Shown here: piece after piece, positions 14,865 through 23,763 of the stretch
How the letters are laid out: each line of letters opens with the position of its first letter
Position numbering within the stretch: the first letter of the stretch is position 1
Source of the DNA: DASSKO01 sp035690425
GTDB lineage: Bacteria > Actinomycetota > Actinomycetes > Propionibacteriales > Nocardioidaceae
Direction of reading: 5' to 3'
NCBI GenBank assembly: GCA_035690425.1
Contig: DASSKO010000016.1
Span: 21,296-85,295 of the forward strand
Length of the DNA stretch: 64,000 nucleotides
Notes under the pieces: generated by a model
Databases searched by the model: none
The model's input: only the letters and a program-made list of their open reading frames with translations
Told to the model about the DNA's origin: nothing
Program-made: the position numbers and the translations under genes

Positions 14865-16219
14865 GGTGACACTTTCTGTCGAGTAGGTCGCAACTGCCGC
14901 AGCAGCGGCAGGTTTTGCGTGATTGGCAAGGCGAAGAAGACGAGCACGAAGGGGAGCACCTGGACCCGTTGCCGCGTGAGGATGCCGAAGTTGGAGAAGT
15001 TGGAGAAGGCGTAGACGAACAGCAGCGTGTAGACGACGCATACGATCAGGTACGGCTCGCGGGTCAGCCCGCCGAGCAGCCCGCGGAGCCGGGGTAGCGA
15101 GACCAACAGCAGTGCCAGCAGAGCGGTTCCTTCGGTCGCCGCGATAAGCGATGCGACGTTGTTCGCCTCGAAGATGAACGGCCGGAAGAGCACGGAGATG
15201 ACCGCCCATGGCATGTCCAGTGGGGAGTTGACCGCCACCGGCGTGAACTCCGATCCGCCGTCCGCCGTGCGTTCCTGGGTGGCGTCGATCGCCGCGTCGA
15301 CTCCGGAGATCGACGGATCCTCTACGCCCAGGAAACTCGCAGCCTGTCTCACGATGAAGAAGCCGGCTGCGAACACCACCGCGATCGTCAGGGCATGGGA
15401 CAACGGCGACAGGGGTGTGGTCGGACGCTGTGACCGACGAAGCAGTACGGCCACGGCGACTCCGGCGAACAGCGCTGCGGTGATGTGCGGACGGACCATG
15501 GCCGTTGCGGTGAGCCCGATCGCCATGGGAAACAGCCACTTGCGGTGGCCGCCCAGCAACCGCGCCGTGCCCAGGGCAGAAAGACCGATAGCGAACGTCA
15601 TCCATGCTTCCTTGCCCAGCGACGAGGGCCAGAAAAGCATGGAGGGCAGGAAAAGCACCATGATTGCGTATCGGTGATGGTTGCCGTCAGGGACGCCGAC
15701 GCAGAAGGCCCGGTAGAAGAAGTAGAGCCCCCAGAAGCCCATCCAGGCAAAGAAAGCGTATGACACGAAGATGCTGGGGCCGGTGACGGCATAGAGCAGT
15801 CCGTTGAGCACTCGGATGAACCCGCTGCCGATGAAGTCCCGGCCGATCTCGGCATCGAAGAATCCGTCCCGGTAACTCTCGGCGAGCCGGGCGCCCTCGT
15901 CGTGGTAGACGGCGGCGTCACTCTGCCCGTCGTACACGACGAACGCCATCAGGTAGCGCGCGACGGTCGCGAGCGCTTTCAGCGCGAAGGCTACGGCCAG
16001 CAGCCGCAGGAAGCGCGGGTCTTCCTGGCGGCGACCGGCACGGACGATGAGATGCCCACTCAGCAACAGCAGCATCGGGATCACGACGAGAGCGGACCAC
16101 ACGTCGTAGCTCGCGTTCGCCACCGCCCACTCGACGAGCAGCACGTAGGCCAGCACAGCGACGACGCCCGCCACCTGGGCGGTGAGCATCACACCGACGC
16201 GCGACCCGACTCCGGACAT
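14861..16219 (-). CDS. Polytopic membrane protein, possible polysaccharide polymerase (Wzy-like)
   Basis: A protein of about 452 residues with some ten or more membrane segments and a large extracytoplasmic loop (FLGVEDPSISGVDAAIDATQERTADG). Length, topology and position among Wzz, Wzx and transferase genes suggest the Wzy-type polymerase, which is poorly conserved and hard to call from sequence. The start at 16219 follows the GNAT gene stop by one base (TGAGATG); ATG 16237 inside the GNAT gene is an alternative. Its stop overlaps the aminotransferase ATG. Confidence 0.6.
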   Translation of the reverse strand: MSGVGSRVGVMLTAQVAGVVAVLAYVLLVEWAVANASYDVWSALVVIPMLLLLSGHLIVRAGRRQEDPRFLRLLAVAFALKALATVARYLMAFVVYDGQSDAAVYHDEGARLAESYRDGFFDAEIGRDFIGSGFIRVLNGLLYAVTGPSIFVSYAFFAWMGFWGLYFFYRAFCVGVPDGNHHRYAIMVLFLPSMLFWPSSLGKEAWMTFAIGLSALGTARLLGGHRKWLFPMAIGLTATAMVRPHITAALFAGVAVAVLLRRSQRPTTPLSPLSHALTIAVVFAAGFFIVRQAASFLGVEDPSISGVDAAIDATQERTADGGSEFTPVAVNSPLDMPWAVISVLFRPFIFEANNVASLIAATEGTALLALLLVSLPRLRGLLGGLTREPYLIVCVVYTLLFVYAFSNFSNFGILTRQRVQVLPFVLVFFALPITQNLPLLRQLRPTRQKVSP

Positions 16220-16220
16220 C

Positions 16221-17288
16221 TCAGAAGACCTCGACATCCCCGAGGGACAGTTGCCATGAGGTCAACCGCAGTGGGTCGACAGAGGTGGTGCGCCGCGGAT
16301 TCGCGACCAGCTCCATGCCATTGCGCGGCACCGTCAGGTATCCGGTCGAGAGCGCGACGCGCTCGGCCTCCGAGCCTGCGGAGGTGTGGACGGCCACATG
16401 GTCGGCACCGGAGCCCCGCGCGGTGCGCAGCAGCTGCCGTGCCGTGTGTCGGTCACCGTCGCGCACCAGCAGGTCCGACAGGGTGAACTCGGCAAGCGGC
16501 CCCCGCCGGCGCATCCGGCCGAAAGCCACTCCTGTCAGCGTCCCCGCCGACTCCACCGTGATACAGCGGTAGTCGAGGCCCGGCGCATCACCGTATCGCC
16601 AGGACAGATAGGCCAGCGTCCGCCTGGTGTGCAATCTGCTGGTCGCCGCCACTGCCTGAGCCAGCTCGCCGACCTCGGCGCCGCGATCGCGGAGCAGCTG
16701 TCCGGCCGTCCCAAAGGGACAGTCCGGCACGGGGTGACTGGGTGCCGCGGCCGACCCGCGGCGCCCGGGGGACGCGCCGGCCGTGGTGCCGCCGGCGCCT
16801 CGGGCCCCGCGGAGAAAGCGAACCGGACGCACCGGGCAGATCCGCACCGGCAAGGCCCCCACCGACTGCCAGCCCATCTTGAGGTATCCAGGCCTGCTGC
16901 TCGTGTTCGGCGTGTTGAAGACCAGGTCGACCCCTCCGGCATCGTCGAGCTGTTGCAGCAGTTCGAGCGTGAGCCGGCGAAAGATCCCCTGCCCCTGGAA
17001 AGCAGGATCAGTCGCGGTGTCCACTGCCCGCACCGCACTGACCGGCTTGCCTGCAGCTTCCAGCTCCCAGCGCAGGAAGAGCCGAACCCCGACGATGCGA
17101 TCCTCCTGCACGGCGACAAGCCCGGGCGAGCTGCCGAACGGGTTGCGCAGGTGCTTCCACCCGAAGAAGTCGTCGCTGTAGGTCCCGGTGGGTCCGCCGC
17201 CCAAGGCAGCTGTCAACAGGGCCATGACTGCGGGGCGGTCAGCAACCTCGAGCGCTCGCACCACAAGCGGCGCCGCCAGGATGCTCAT
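16221..17288 (-). CDS. GNAT-family N-acetyltransferase, two-domain
   Basis: A 355-residue protein whose N-terminal GNAT domain shows the acetyl-CoA signature DTATDPAFQGQGIFRRL near residue 90-105 (Q-x-x-G-x-G/A type), followed by FNTPNTSSRPGYLKMGW. A second, weaker acetyltransferase-like half follows after a glycine/arginine-rich linker (LAYLSWRYGD, then FTLSDLLVRDG). Enzymes like this acylate an amino sugar or peptide amine. It is bound by overlaps to the nucleotidyltransferase gene and may use the amino sugar made by the DegT enzyme, or another target. Confidence 0.75.
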   Translation of the reverse strand: MSILAAPLVVRALEVADRPAVMALLTAALGGGPTGTYSDDFFGWKHLRNPFGSSPGLVAVQEDRIVGVRLFLRWELEAAGKPVSAVRAVDTATDPAFQGQGIFRRLTLELLQQLDDAGGVDLVFNTPNTSSRPGYLKMGWQSVGALPVRICPVRPVRFLRGARGAGGTTAGASPGRRGSAAAPSHPVPDCPFGTAGQLLRDRGAEVGELAQAVAATSRLHTRRTLAYLSWRYGDAPGLDYRCITVESAGTLTGVAFGRMRRRGPLAEFTLSDLLVRDGDRHTARQLLRTARGSGADHVAVHTSAGSEAERVALSTGYLTVPRNGMELVANPRRTTSVDPLRLTSWQLSLGDVEVF

Positions 17289-18412
17289 CGCTGGCTCCGT
17301 AGGCTCCGGATCTCACCGATGCCCTGACGCAGGCGGTCTCGCTGGCTGCGATGACGAGTGCCGAGGTATGAGCGCTGCGGCATGGTCATCGCGTACACGA
17401 ACTTCAACCGCTGCGACAGAGTCGGGATGGCCTTGACTGTGGCCCACGATCGAGCGGCGTAGCTCGACCCGAGGCCGTAGACCGCGAGGTCCGACAGGGT
17501 GCGCTGGTCCTCACGGTAGGTCTCGGCCCAAGCGCTTGCCCCCAGCACGTCGGCGATCTGCAACTCCTGCCAGGCCCAGCGCACAGCCCGGGCCACCACC
17601 GCCTCGCCCTGGCTCGCACGCATCAGCCAGTGCAGACGAGACATGTCGACATCGTGGGTCAGCAGAATCTGCGCCACGTCACGCAACGGCACCAGCCGTG
17701 GGCGCTCGTCGCCGAGGGCCGCGTGGTACGCCGCGTGGAGGAGGCGTTCTTCGACCGAGAGCGCCTGGACGGTGACTCCGGCGAGGTCGAACTCGTCGCA
17801 GCGTGCCCACAGCTCGTGCAGCGCCAGCCGCGCGCCGAACGGGCCCATGGTGAAGGTCCGATGCAGGTCGATCTCGAGACCGTCCGGAGTGCACAGGCAC
17901 GTGCCCTTGCTGAATCGACGGTCGAACCCCGGCCGGGGCTGGGGATAACGCCGAGCCGCACCGGTCTCGGTGATCACGGTGACCGCGTCGTCGAACTGGT
18001 CGCCGGGCACCAACAGGTCGATGTCCCCGAACGTTCGCAGGCCAGGGTCGGGGTAGTCCAAGTGTGCCAGCGCAACTCCCTTCAGGGTCCGGACCGGGAT
18101 GGCGGCCTTCTCCAGGACTCCGACGGTGTTCACGACCAGGTGCTCGAGTACCAGCGCCGCCGCCAGCGACTGCAGGTGAGACTCCTCGGCCCGGTCGCGT
18201 TGCGAGGAGGTGACCGGGAAGGCCCCAGACGTGATCGCCGCCCAGAACAGTCCCGTCATCCGTTGGCTTCGCGTCGCGGCATGCAGTCGCGTGAACTCGA
18301 CGTCGGTCAGCGGTGCCTCCGGCAGGTTCAGAGTCGTGCCAACGAGGCCGTGCGCCGCCACCGCGCGCGCCGCCGGGGAGTGTCCGCCGGCGGACGCCGA
18401 GATCTGCGCCAT
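17285..18412 (-). CDS. Nucleotidyltransferase-family protein (NTP_transf_5-like)
   Basis: A 375-residue protein with the fold signature LKGVALAHLDYPDPGLRTFGDIDLLVP: a G...D-x-D motif (Asp in FGDIDLLV) typical of the nucleotidyltransferase superfamily, and a helical C-terminal half with HAAYHAALGDERPRLVPLRDV. Relatives occur with PqqD and HprK-like proteins, and one (PsmN, from the pseudomycoidin lasso pathway) modifies a phosphorylated peptide with sugar. That parallel is striking here. ATG 18412 is chosen because it follows the PqqD stop by two bases; the longer frame is arginine-rich shadow. Confidence 0.8.
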   Translation of the reverse strand: MAQISASAGGHSPAARAVAAHGLVGTTLNLPEAPLTDVEFTRLHAATRSQRMTGLFWAAITSGAFPVTSSQRDRAEESHLQSLAAALVLEHLVVNTVGVLEKAAIPVRTLKGVALAHLDYPDPGLRTFGDIDLLVPGDQFDDAVTVITETGAARRYPQPRPGFDRRFSKGTCLCTPDGLEIDLHRTFTMGPFGARLALHELWARCDEFDLAGVTVQALSVEERLLHAAYHAALGDERPRLVPLRDVAQILLTHDVDMSRLHWLMRASQGEAVVARAVRWAWQELQIADVLGASAWAETYREDQRTLSDLAVYGLGSSYAARSWATVKAIPTLSQRLKFVYAMTMPQRSYLGTRHRSQRDRLRQGIGEIRSLRSQR

Positions 18413-18414
18413 GC

Positions 18415-18705
18415 CTAGACCACCTGACTGTTGCGCACGACGCCGCGCGCGACCAGGTCGGCGGCTGCGGCCGCGATGTGCTGCTGGGGCGGCGGCGCGC
18501 CGGCCTCGTCGACGAAAGCATCCACCAGCTGCGCGAGGCTCCTCGGCCGCCGCAGCAAACGCCAGATCTGGGCGCTGCCACCCCCGAGCACGATGACGTC
18601 GCCGCTGCCGGCGGTGGGCAGCGCGACGACATGCGCACCGGTGTCGCGCCACAGCACACCGGCGGCGCGGGCGAATCCGTCCGGGCGGCCGGTCGCGTCC
18701 GTCAC
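18415..18705 (-). CDS. PqqD-like protein, copy 3 of 3 (divergent)
   Basis: A 96-residue protein with a DVIVLGGGSAQIWRLLRRPRSLAQLVDAFV core, a variant of the PqqD pattern (strand, then WxLL, then helices), ending LVARGVVRNSQVV. It is the most divergent of the three copies and directly precedes the nucleotidyltransferase, so it may serve that enzyme as copies 1 and 2 serve the kinase. The GTG start overlaps the dehydrogenase stop (GTGA). Confidence 0.65.
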   Translation of the reverse strand: MTDATGRPDGFARAAGVLWRDTGAHVVALPTAGSGDVIVLGGGSAQIWRLLRRPRSLAQLVDAFVDEAGAPPPQQHIAAAAADLVARGVVRNSQVV

Positions 18706-20012
18706 AGCGTCACCACCCGATCGTCTCCCCGCACAGCGAGGGCGTTGCGGGCGTCGAAGATCAGCCGCGCGTGCTTGACCAACCGGTCGAAGTCGTACCG
18801 CTCGTGCGGTGTGAGCACCACGACAGCATCAGCCGAGGCGATGGCCTTCTCGGTCAGTCGGGTCCGTCGCAGCTGCAAACCATGGCTGGTGATCCGGTCG
18901 ACGTACGGGTCGTGGAAGCTCACGGTGACACCACGTCGCGACAGCTGTGCGAGGCACTCGACGGCAGCTGACTCGCGCAAGTCGCCGACGTTGGGCTTGT
19001 AGGTGACGCCGAGCGCCAGCACGTTGGCCTCGGACAGCGGGACCCCACGCTTGCCCAGAGCGTCGATGATCCGCCTGGTGACGTATTCCGGCATCTCCGC
19101 GTTGATGTCCTGGGCGAGCTCGACCAGCCGGAAACGCCGTCCGGTGTCACGACGCGACTGCCAGGCGAGGTAGGTGGGATCCAGGGGGATGCAGTGACCG
19201 CCCACGCCGGGGCCCGGGTAGAACGGCATGAAGCCGAAGGGTTTGGTGCTCGCGGCGCGGATGACCTCCCAGGTGTCGATGCCCTGGTCGTTGCACTGCA
19301 TGGCCAGCTCGTTGACGAGGGCGATGTTGACCATGCGAAAGGTGTTCTCGAGCAGCTTGGCCAGCTCCGCCGCGCGGCAGCTCGACAGCGGCGACACGTC
19401 ATCGACCAGCTGGCGGTAGAACGCCGCTGCTGCCTCGGTCGAGGCCTCGTCGATCCCGCCCACGACGCGCGGTGTGTTGCGCAGACCGTACTTGGTGTTG
19501 CCAGGGTCGATCCGCTCCGGCGAGAACGCGAGCAGGAAGTCCCGCCCGGCCCGCAACCGTTTGGCTTCGAGCAACGGCTGCAGCACCTGCTCGGTCGTGC
19601 CGGGGTAGGTGGTGGACTCGAGGATCACCAGGCTCCCGCGGCGCAGTCGCGCGCCGACCTCGCGCCCCGCGCCCTCGATCGCGGAGAGATCGGGCCGGTG
19701 CTCGGTGATCGGTGTCGGTACGCAGACCACCACGACGTCGGCGTCGGCCACGGCGGAGAACTCGGTGCTGAAGTTGAGGCGCCCGCTGTCGACGCCCAAC
19801 TCGAACGTCCCGTCATCGACCCCGGGCACGACGTTGGTGCCGGCACTGAGAGAGCCGACCCGGTTCCCGTCGATGTCGATGCCCGTGACGTGCATGCCGT
19901 CGGCGGCGGCCGCAGCTGCGAGGGACAGGCCCACGTAACCCTGGCCGATGACGCACAGGCGCACAGGCCCGTGCTTCAGGCGGTTGAGCAGTGTCTCGAT
20001 TCGGTCAGTCAT
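18702..20012 (-). CDS. Nucleotide-sugar (UDP-ManNAc/GlcNAc-type) dehydrogenase
   Basis: A 436-residue NAD-dependent dehydrogenase of the WecC/WbpA group. It has Rossmann IGQGYVGLSLA near residue 20, the CVPTP motif, ESTTYPGTTE, the catalytic cysteine in GVGGHCIPLDP (Cys274), and the C-terminal VTYKPNVGDLRESA. It makes a UDP-sugar uronate, most likely UDP-ManNAcA or UDP-GlcNAcA rather than UDP-GlcA, because the GHCIPLDP form is typical of the 2-acetamido enzymes. The ATG at 20012 overlaps the Wzz/BY-kinase stop by eight bases. Confidence 0.88.
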   Translation of the reverse strand: MTDRIETLLNRLKHGPVRLCVIGQGYVGLSLAAAAAADGMHVTGIDIDGNRVGSLSAGTNVVPGVDDGTFELGVDSGRLNFSTEFSAVADADVVVVCVPTPITEHRPDLSAIEGAGREVGARLRRGSLVILESTTYPGTTEQVLQPLLEAKRLRAGRDFLLAFSPERIDPGNTKYGLRNTPRVVGGIDEASTEAAAAFYRQLVDDVSPLSSCRAAELAKLLENTFRMVNIALVNELAMQCNDQGIDTWEVIRAASTKPFGFMPFYPGPGVGGHCIPLDPTYLAWQSRRDTGRRFRLVELAQDINAEMPEYVTRRIIDALGKRGVPLSEANVLALGVTYKPNVGDLRESAAVECLAQLSRRGVTVSFHDPYVDRITSHGLQLRRTRLTEKAIASADAVVVLTPHERYDFDRLVKHARLIFDARNALAVRGDDRVVTL

Positions 20013-21669
20013 CTGCGGTGGTCCCCCCACTCCGGTTGTCGTCCTTGTTGCCGCCTCGATGGGCGGGGTGTGTGACCGGACGCCGTCGCCCGGCCTGCAC
20101 GCCGAGCCGTGTCGTCACCTGGTCCACAAGCGTCGATCGGGAGACATAGCTGTCGACGACTGCCGAGGAGCCTGTTCCGACCAGTACTGCACCTACTGCC
20201 GGCACTCGCAGTCGGGACAGCAGACGCTGAGACGCCGCTGCCTGGTGCGAGGTGGTCCGGTTGAGGCGGGCTACTACGACTGCGGTGTCGACATGCGGGG
20301 AGAGGTCGACCGCGTCAGAGACGGCAAGCAGCGGAGCCGTGTCGATGATGACGATGTCCGCCAGGTCCCGAGCTCGCTCGATCAGCGGGCCCACGCCCGC
20401 GAACAGGGCACCGGGGTGGTTGATCTCCTGGCCGCTGGTCGCGACGCGTACGCCGGTGAAGGGGCTGTCACGCACGACCAGGTCAAGGTCGTCGGGTCGT
20501 CCCGCCTGCAGCAGGTCTGACAAGCCGGAGCCGGAGGGCACATCGAGATAGCGATGGATACGCGGGTTGCGGAAGTCGAGCGAGAGCACCAGCACCTGAC
20601 GGCCCGACTCCGCCATCGCAACGGCGAGATTGGCCACTGAGGTGGTCTTGCCTTCGTTCGGCCGTGCACTGGTGACCAGGATGACGCTCGATTTGTGCCC
20701 TCCCGGCCCCCGCTCGCCCGAGTCCGGCTTCAGCAGCAACAGGGCTGACCGGAGGTTTCGGTACGACTCCGCGATGGCGCTTCCAGGCTCGGTCGCGCTG
20801 ATGACCTCGGTAGTCTTTCGATGGCTCCACGGCAGTGCGGGGATCTCGGCCAGCACCGGCAGCTGTAGGGCATCCTCGGTCTGCTCGCGGGTGCGCAACC
20901 GCGAGTCGATGCGCTCGACGACGAGGGCGAGGGCGATCCCCAGCAACAACCCGAGGGCGCCGCCGATCAGGAGTCGATCACGTGGGTCGGACGGCGGCGC
21001 GAAGCCACCCGTCTGGTCGGGGATCGCCACGGCGGGTTGCAGCATCTCCAACGGTGGGTCTGCCAGCAGCTGGTCGTTGAGGGCGGCGACCTCCGCTGTG
21101 ATGGAGGAGTACCGCGCCGTCAGCCCCTCGAGCTCGGCCGTGAGGCGGGGGTCGTTCGGCGTCAGCTCGAGCGCGCTGTCGAGTTGGTCGAGGCGGGCGC
21201 CGTCCTGCTTGAGCAGCTCGTTGAGCTCCTTCAGCTGCTTCGTGGCCTGCTCTCGGTCCCTGCGCTCGAAGAAGCCGATCAGCTCGGCGGCGAAGACGTT
21301 GGCGGTCCGCTGAGTGAGCTCACCGTCGCTGCCGACCGTGCTGATCTGCAGGGTCGCGGTCTCGGGGTCGACAGCGGTGGTGATCTCGGTGGCCAGGATC
21401 TGCGGATCATCGTCGTAGTCCAGTTGCTTGGCGGCTCGCTCCGGGACCTCGCCGATCGTGGTGAACAAGGCGGCGGTTGCCAGATTGAGCGGTGTCTCCG
21501 CCGTGGGGCTGCTGATCAGCGTCGCGGTGGCCTGGTAGGTGCGCACCACCGGACCGGTTTGTGCCTCTGCCGGCAGCGTGAGCCAGACGACGACAAGAGC
21601 CAACGACGCCGTAGCGGCAACCAGCGTCCACCGCCTGCGGAGGATGCTCAGATAGCCGATCAGGTCCAT
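20005..21669 (-). CDS. Wzz/BY-kinase fusion, chain-length and polymerisation regulator
   Basis: A 554-residue protein: N-terminal Wzz domain with membrane helix 1 (about 16-33), a long coiled coil (about 136-200), helix 2 (about 233-251), then a cytosolic P-loop kinase domain. Walker A is TSARPNEGKTT (Lys341), the A' motif is VLSLDFRNPRIHRYLD, and Walker B is IVIIDTAPLL. It controls chain length and export of the polysaccharide. The C-terminus contains only one late tyrosine (VDSYVSRS) and ends in a Gly/Asp/Asn tail, so the usual tyrosine cluster for autophosphorylation is missing. It overlaps both neighbours. Confidence 0.88.
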   Translation of the reverse strand: MDLIGYLSILRRRWTLVAATASLALVVVWLTLPAEAQTGPVVRTYQATATLISSPTAETPLNLATAALFTTIGEVPERAAKQLDYDDDPQILATEITTAVDPETATLQISTVGSDGELTQRTANVFAAELIGFFERRDREQATKQLKELNELLKQDGARLDQLDSALELTPNDPRLTAELEGLTARYSSITAEVAALNDQLLADPPLEMLQPAVAIPDQTGGFAPPSDPRDRLLIGGALGLLLGIALALVVERIDSRLRTREQTEDALQLPVLAEIPALPWSHRKTTEVISATEPGSAIAESYRNLRSALLLLKPDSGERGPGGHKSSVILVTSARPNEGKTTSVANLAVAMAESGRQVLVLSLDFRNPRIHRYLDVPSGSGLSDLLQAGRPDDLDLVVRDSPFTGVRVATSGQEINHPGALFAGVGPLIERARDLADIVIIDTAPLLAVSDAVDLSPHVDTAVVVARLNRTTSHQAAASQRLLSRLRVPAVGAVLVGTGSSAVVDSYVSRSTLVDQVTTRLGVQAGRRRPVTHPAHRGGNKDDNRSGGTTADD

Positions 21670-23567
21670 GCGACGTCCTCCTCGTCAATGGTGACCCTGG
21701 CTGTGTGCTGGGCCGGGACCGCTGTCCCCTGACCCGCCGCCACGAGCTGTCGCAACAGCGTCCGGACGGTGGTGTCATCGCGCTCGAGCGTGGCGGCCGT
21801 CAGCTCATCGAGCGCGACGCCCAGCTCCGCCTTGGACAGCGACACCGGGTCGAGCCGAAGGATCGAGGGGTGCGATGTCGGATGTTGACGCTCGTCCTCG
21901 GTGTGCAGCTGCTCCGCCAGCTTCTCGCCTGGACGAATGCCGGTGACGCGGATCTCGACATCGAGTCCCGGCCGGCGCCCGGACAGCCGGATCATCCTGC
22001 TTGCCAGGTCGAGGATGTGGACGGGCTCGCCCATGTCGAGCATGAACACCTCGCCGCCTCGTGCGAGCGTGGCCGCGTGCAGCACCAGCCGCACTGCCTC
22101 GGGAATGCTCATGAAGTACCGCGTCATCCGGCCGTCGGTGATGGTCACCGGGCCGCCGGAGCGGATCTGACGCACGAACGTCGGGACTACGCTGCCACGG
22201 CTGCCCAAGACGTTGCCGAAGCGGACCGCGCAGGTTGTCATCGAGTCGGAGTGGCTCAGCACCACACCCTCGCCCACGAACTTCGTCGAGCCCATCACGC
22301 TGCTGGGTCGCACCGCCTTGTCGGTGGAGATGAAGACGAAGCGCTGTACCCCGGCACGGCGAGCCGCATCTACGACGTGGTGCGTGCCCAGCACGTTTGT
22401 CTGCACCGCCTCCACCGGATGCTCCTCGAGCAGCGGCACGTGCTTGTGCGCGGCGGCGTGGAAGACGATGTCGGGTCGCTCCTGCCGGAAGAGGCGCTCG
22501 ACCGTCGCCTGCTCCCTGATGTCGGCGAGTCGTTGGACGGCTGTCGCCGGCGTGGTCGCGGTCAGGGTGGCCGCGGTGTCGAACAGATGCGTCTCGTCGT
22601 GGTCGACCAGCACCACGCGGGCGGCGCCCAACGCCGAGACCTGGCGGGCGATCTCCGACCCGATCGACCCGCCTGCGCCGGTCACCAGGACCCGCTTGCC
22701 CGCCACGAGGGCAGTCATCTCGGCGAGGTCTGTCTCGACCTGGTCGCGGCCGAGCAGGTCGCTGATCTCCAGGTCGCGGACGTCGCGCAGCAGAACCTGC
22801 CCGTTGACGAGCTCGGAGACCTGCGGGACCACCCGCAGCACGATTCCGGACTCGTCGGCCAGCGCCGCGGCGTGGCGGATCCGCTCAGGGGCGGCGGACG
22901 GGATCGCCAGCACGGCGTGCGTCGCATGGTGCCGGCGGCCGACGTCGGGCAGGTCGTCCAGGGTGCCTTCGACGAGCACGCCCTGGACTCGGCGACCAAC
23001 GAGCTGGGGGTCGTCGTCGAGGAACGCCACGACCCGACCCTGGTCTTGTTGCTGCCGGACGTCTCGGGCGAGTGCCATGCCGGCAGGGCCAGCGCCGATG
23101 ACGATGAGGTCGACCCCCTCCTGGGACTGCTGGCGTCGCACCGCGAACAGCCTGGACTGGAAGCGGACGGCGCCGACGAGGCTGCAGGTCAGGAGCGCGG
23201 CGATGAACGGAACAGTCCCGGGCACCGGACGGTCCATCACCAGCACGGCCGGGAACAGCACCGAGAAGCTCGCGAGCTGGGCCGCCAGCACCAGCCGTGC
23301 CTCGTGCACGCTGGCGTACCGCCACACCCCGGAGTACAGGCCGGCGCCGACGTGGCAGACCATCGTCACGCCAACGGCTACCGGCAAGAACGACCACAGA
23401 CCGTCCCAGGCGTTGTGGGGAACGCTGGCGTCGTAGCGGAGGATGACGGCAGTCGTCCACGCCATCGCGATCAAGGTGGCATCGATTGCGCCCAGAGCCC
23501 AGTCCGAGCGGACGTGCCGGACTACCGCTGTAGGCATCCACGACTGTGGACGTGCTTCATGGAACAT
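21660..23567 (-). CDS. PglF/CapD-like UDP-sugar 4,6-dehydratase, membrane-anchored
   Basis: A 635-residue protein: four N-terminal membrane helices (within about 20-140), a CoA-binding-like Rossmann domain (GAGPAGMAL near 158), and a C-terminal SDR domain with GAGGSIGSEIARQ at 297-309. The catalytic segment is STDKAVRPSSVMGSTK, with Met425-x3-Lys429 replacing the usual Tyr-x3-Lys, as in PglF and WbpM. It converts UDP-GlcNAc to the 4-keto-6-deoxy sugar. It is the first gene of the 14-gene operon; the ATG at 23567 has AGGGGAGGGG upstream, and the extra N-terminal frame crosses the divergent promoter region. Confidence 0.88.
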   Translation of the reverse strand: MFHEARPQSWMPTAVVRHVRSDWALGAIDATLIAMAWTTAVILRYDASVPHNAWDGLWSFLPVAVGVTMVCHVGAGLYSGVWRYASVHEARLVLAAQLASFSVLFPAVLVMDRPVPGTVPFIAALLTCSLVGAVRFQSRLFAVRRQQSQEGVDLIVIGAGPAGMALARDVRQQQDQGRVVAFLDDDPQLVGRRVQGVLVEGTLDDLPDVGRRHHATHAVLAIPSAAPERIRHAAALADESGIVLRVVPQVSELVNGQVLLRDVRDLEISDLLGRDQVETDLAEMTALVAGKRVLVTGAGGSIGSEIARQVSALGAARVVLVDHDETHLFDTAATLTATTPATAVQRLADIREQATVERLFRQERPDIVFHAAAHKHVPLLEEHPVEAVQTNVLGTHHVVDAARRAGVQRFVFISTDKAVRPSSVMGSTKFVGEGVVLSHSDSMTTCAVRFGNVLGSRGSVVPTFVRQIRSGGPVTITDGRMTRYFMSIPEAVRLVLHAATLARGGEVFMLDMGEPVHILDLASRMIRLSGRRPGLDVEIRVTGIRPGEKLAEQLHTEDERQHPTSHPSILRLDPVSLSKAELGVALDELTAATLERDDTTVRTLLRQLVAAGQGTAVPAQHTARVTIDEEDVAWT

Positions 23568-23763
23568 CCGCCGCACCCCTCCCCTGACGGCCCGGCGGCC
23601 AACGAGTCCCCCCGGATCCGCAGCCTGGCCATCGGCGTTGTCCTGCTGCGTCACTGTGACATGCGCTCGATGGCAGACGCACGGGAATCGAGCCGATTTT
23701 GCCGAAGTCTCTCCGGGGCTGCGCGATCGCTGGCAGACTCGCCGGCGGAGGGGGGAACTTCCA
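23568..23763. promoter_or_regulatory. Divergent promoter region of the two main polysaccharide operons
   Basis: These 196 bases separate the start of the 14-gene minus operon from the start of the plus-strand operon, so both promoters must lie here. The region holds the palindrome GTCACTGTGAC at 23650-23660 near its centre and a loosely repeated word TGGCAGAC(G/T)C at about 23670 and 23732. No convincing promoter hexamers were identified by eye. Confidence 0.6.
23650..23660. promoter_or_regulatory. Palindrome GTCACTGTGAC, candidate shared operator
   Basis: A perfect 11-base palindrome around a central T. It lies 83 bases from the minus-strand start and about 100 bases from the plus-strand start, well placed to control both operons. 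The two LuxR proteins of the minus operon are obvious but untested candidates to bind it. Confidence 0.4.

Noticed and set aside
9945..18705. A complete lasso-peptide biosynthetic cluster
   Set aside because: No precursor peptide, no transglutaminase-type B2 protease and no local cyclase were seen; the only AsnB-like gene is 26 kb away among sugar genes.
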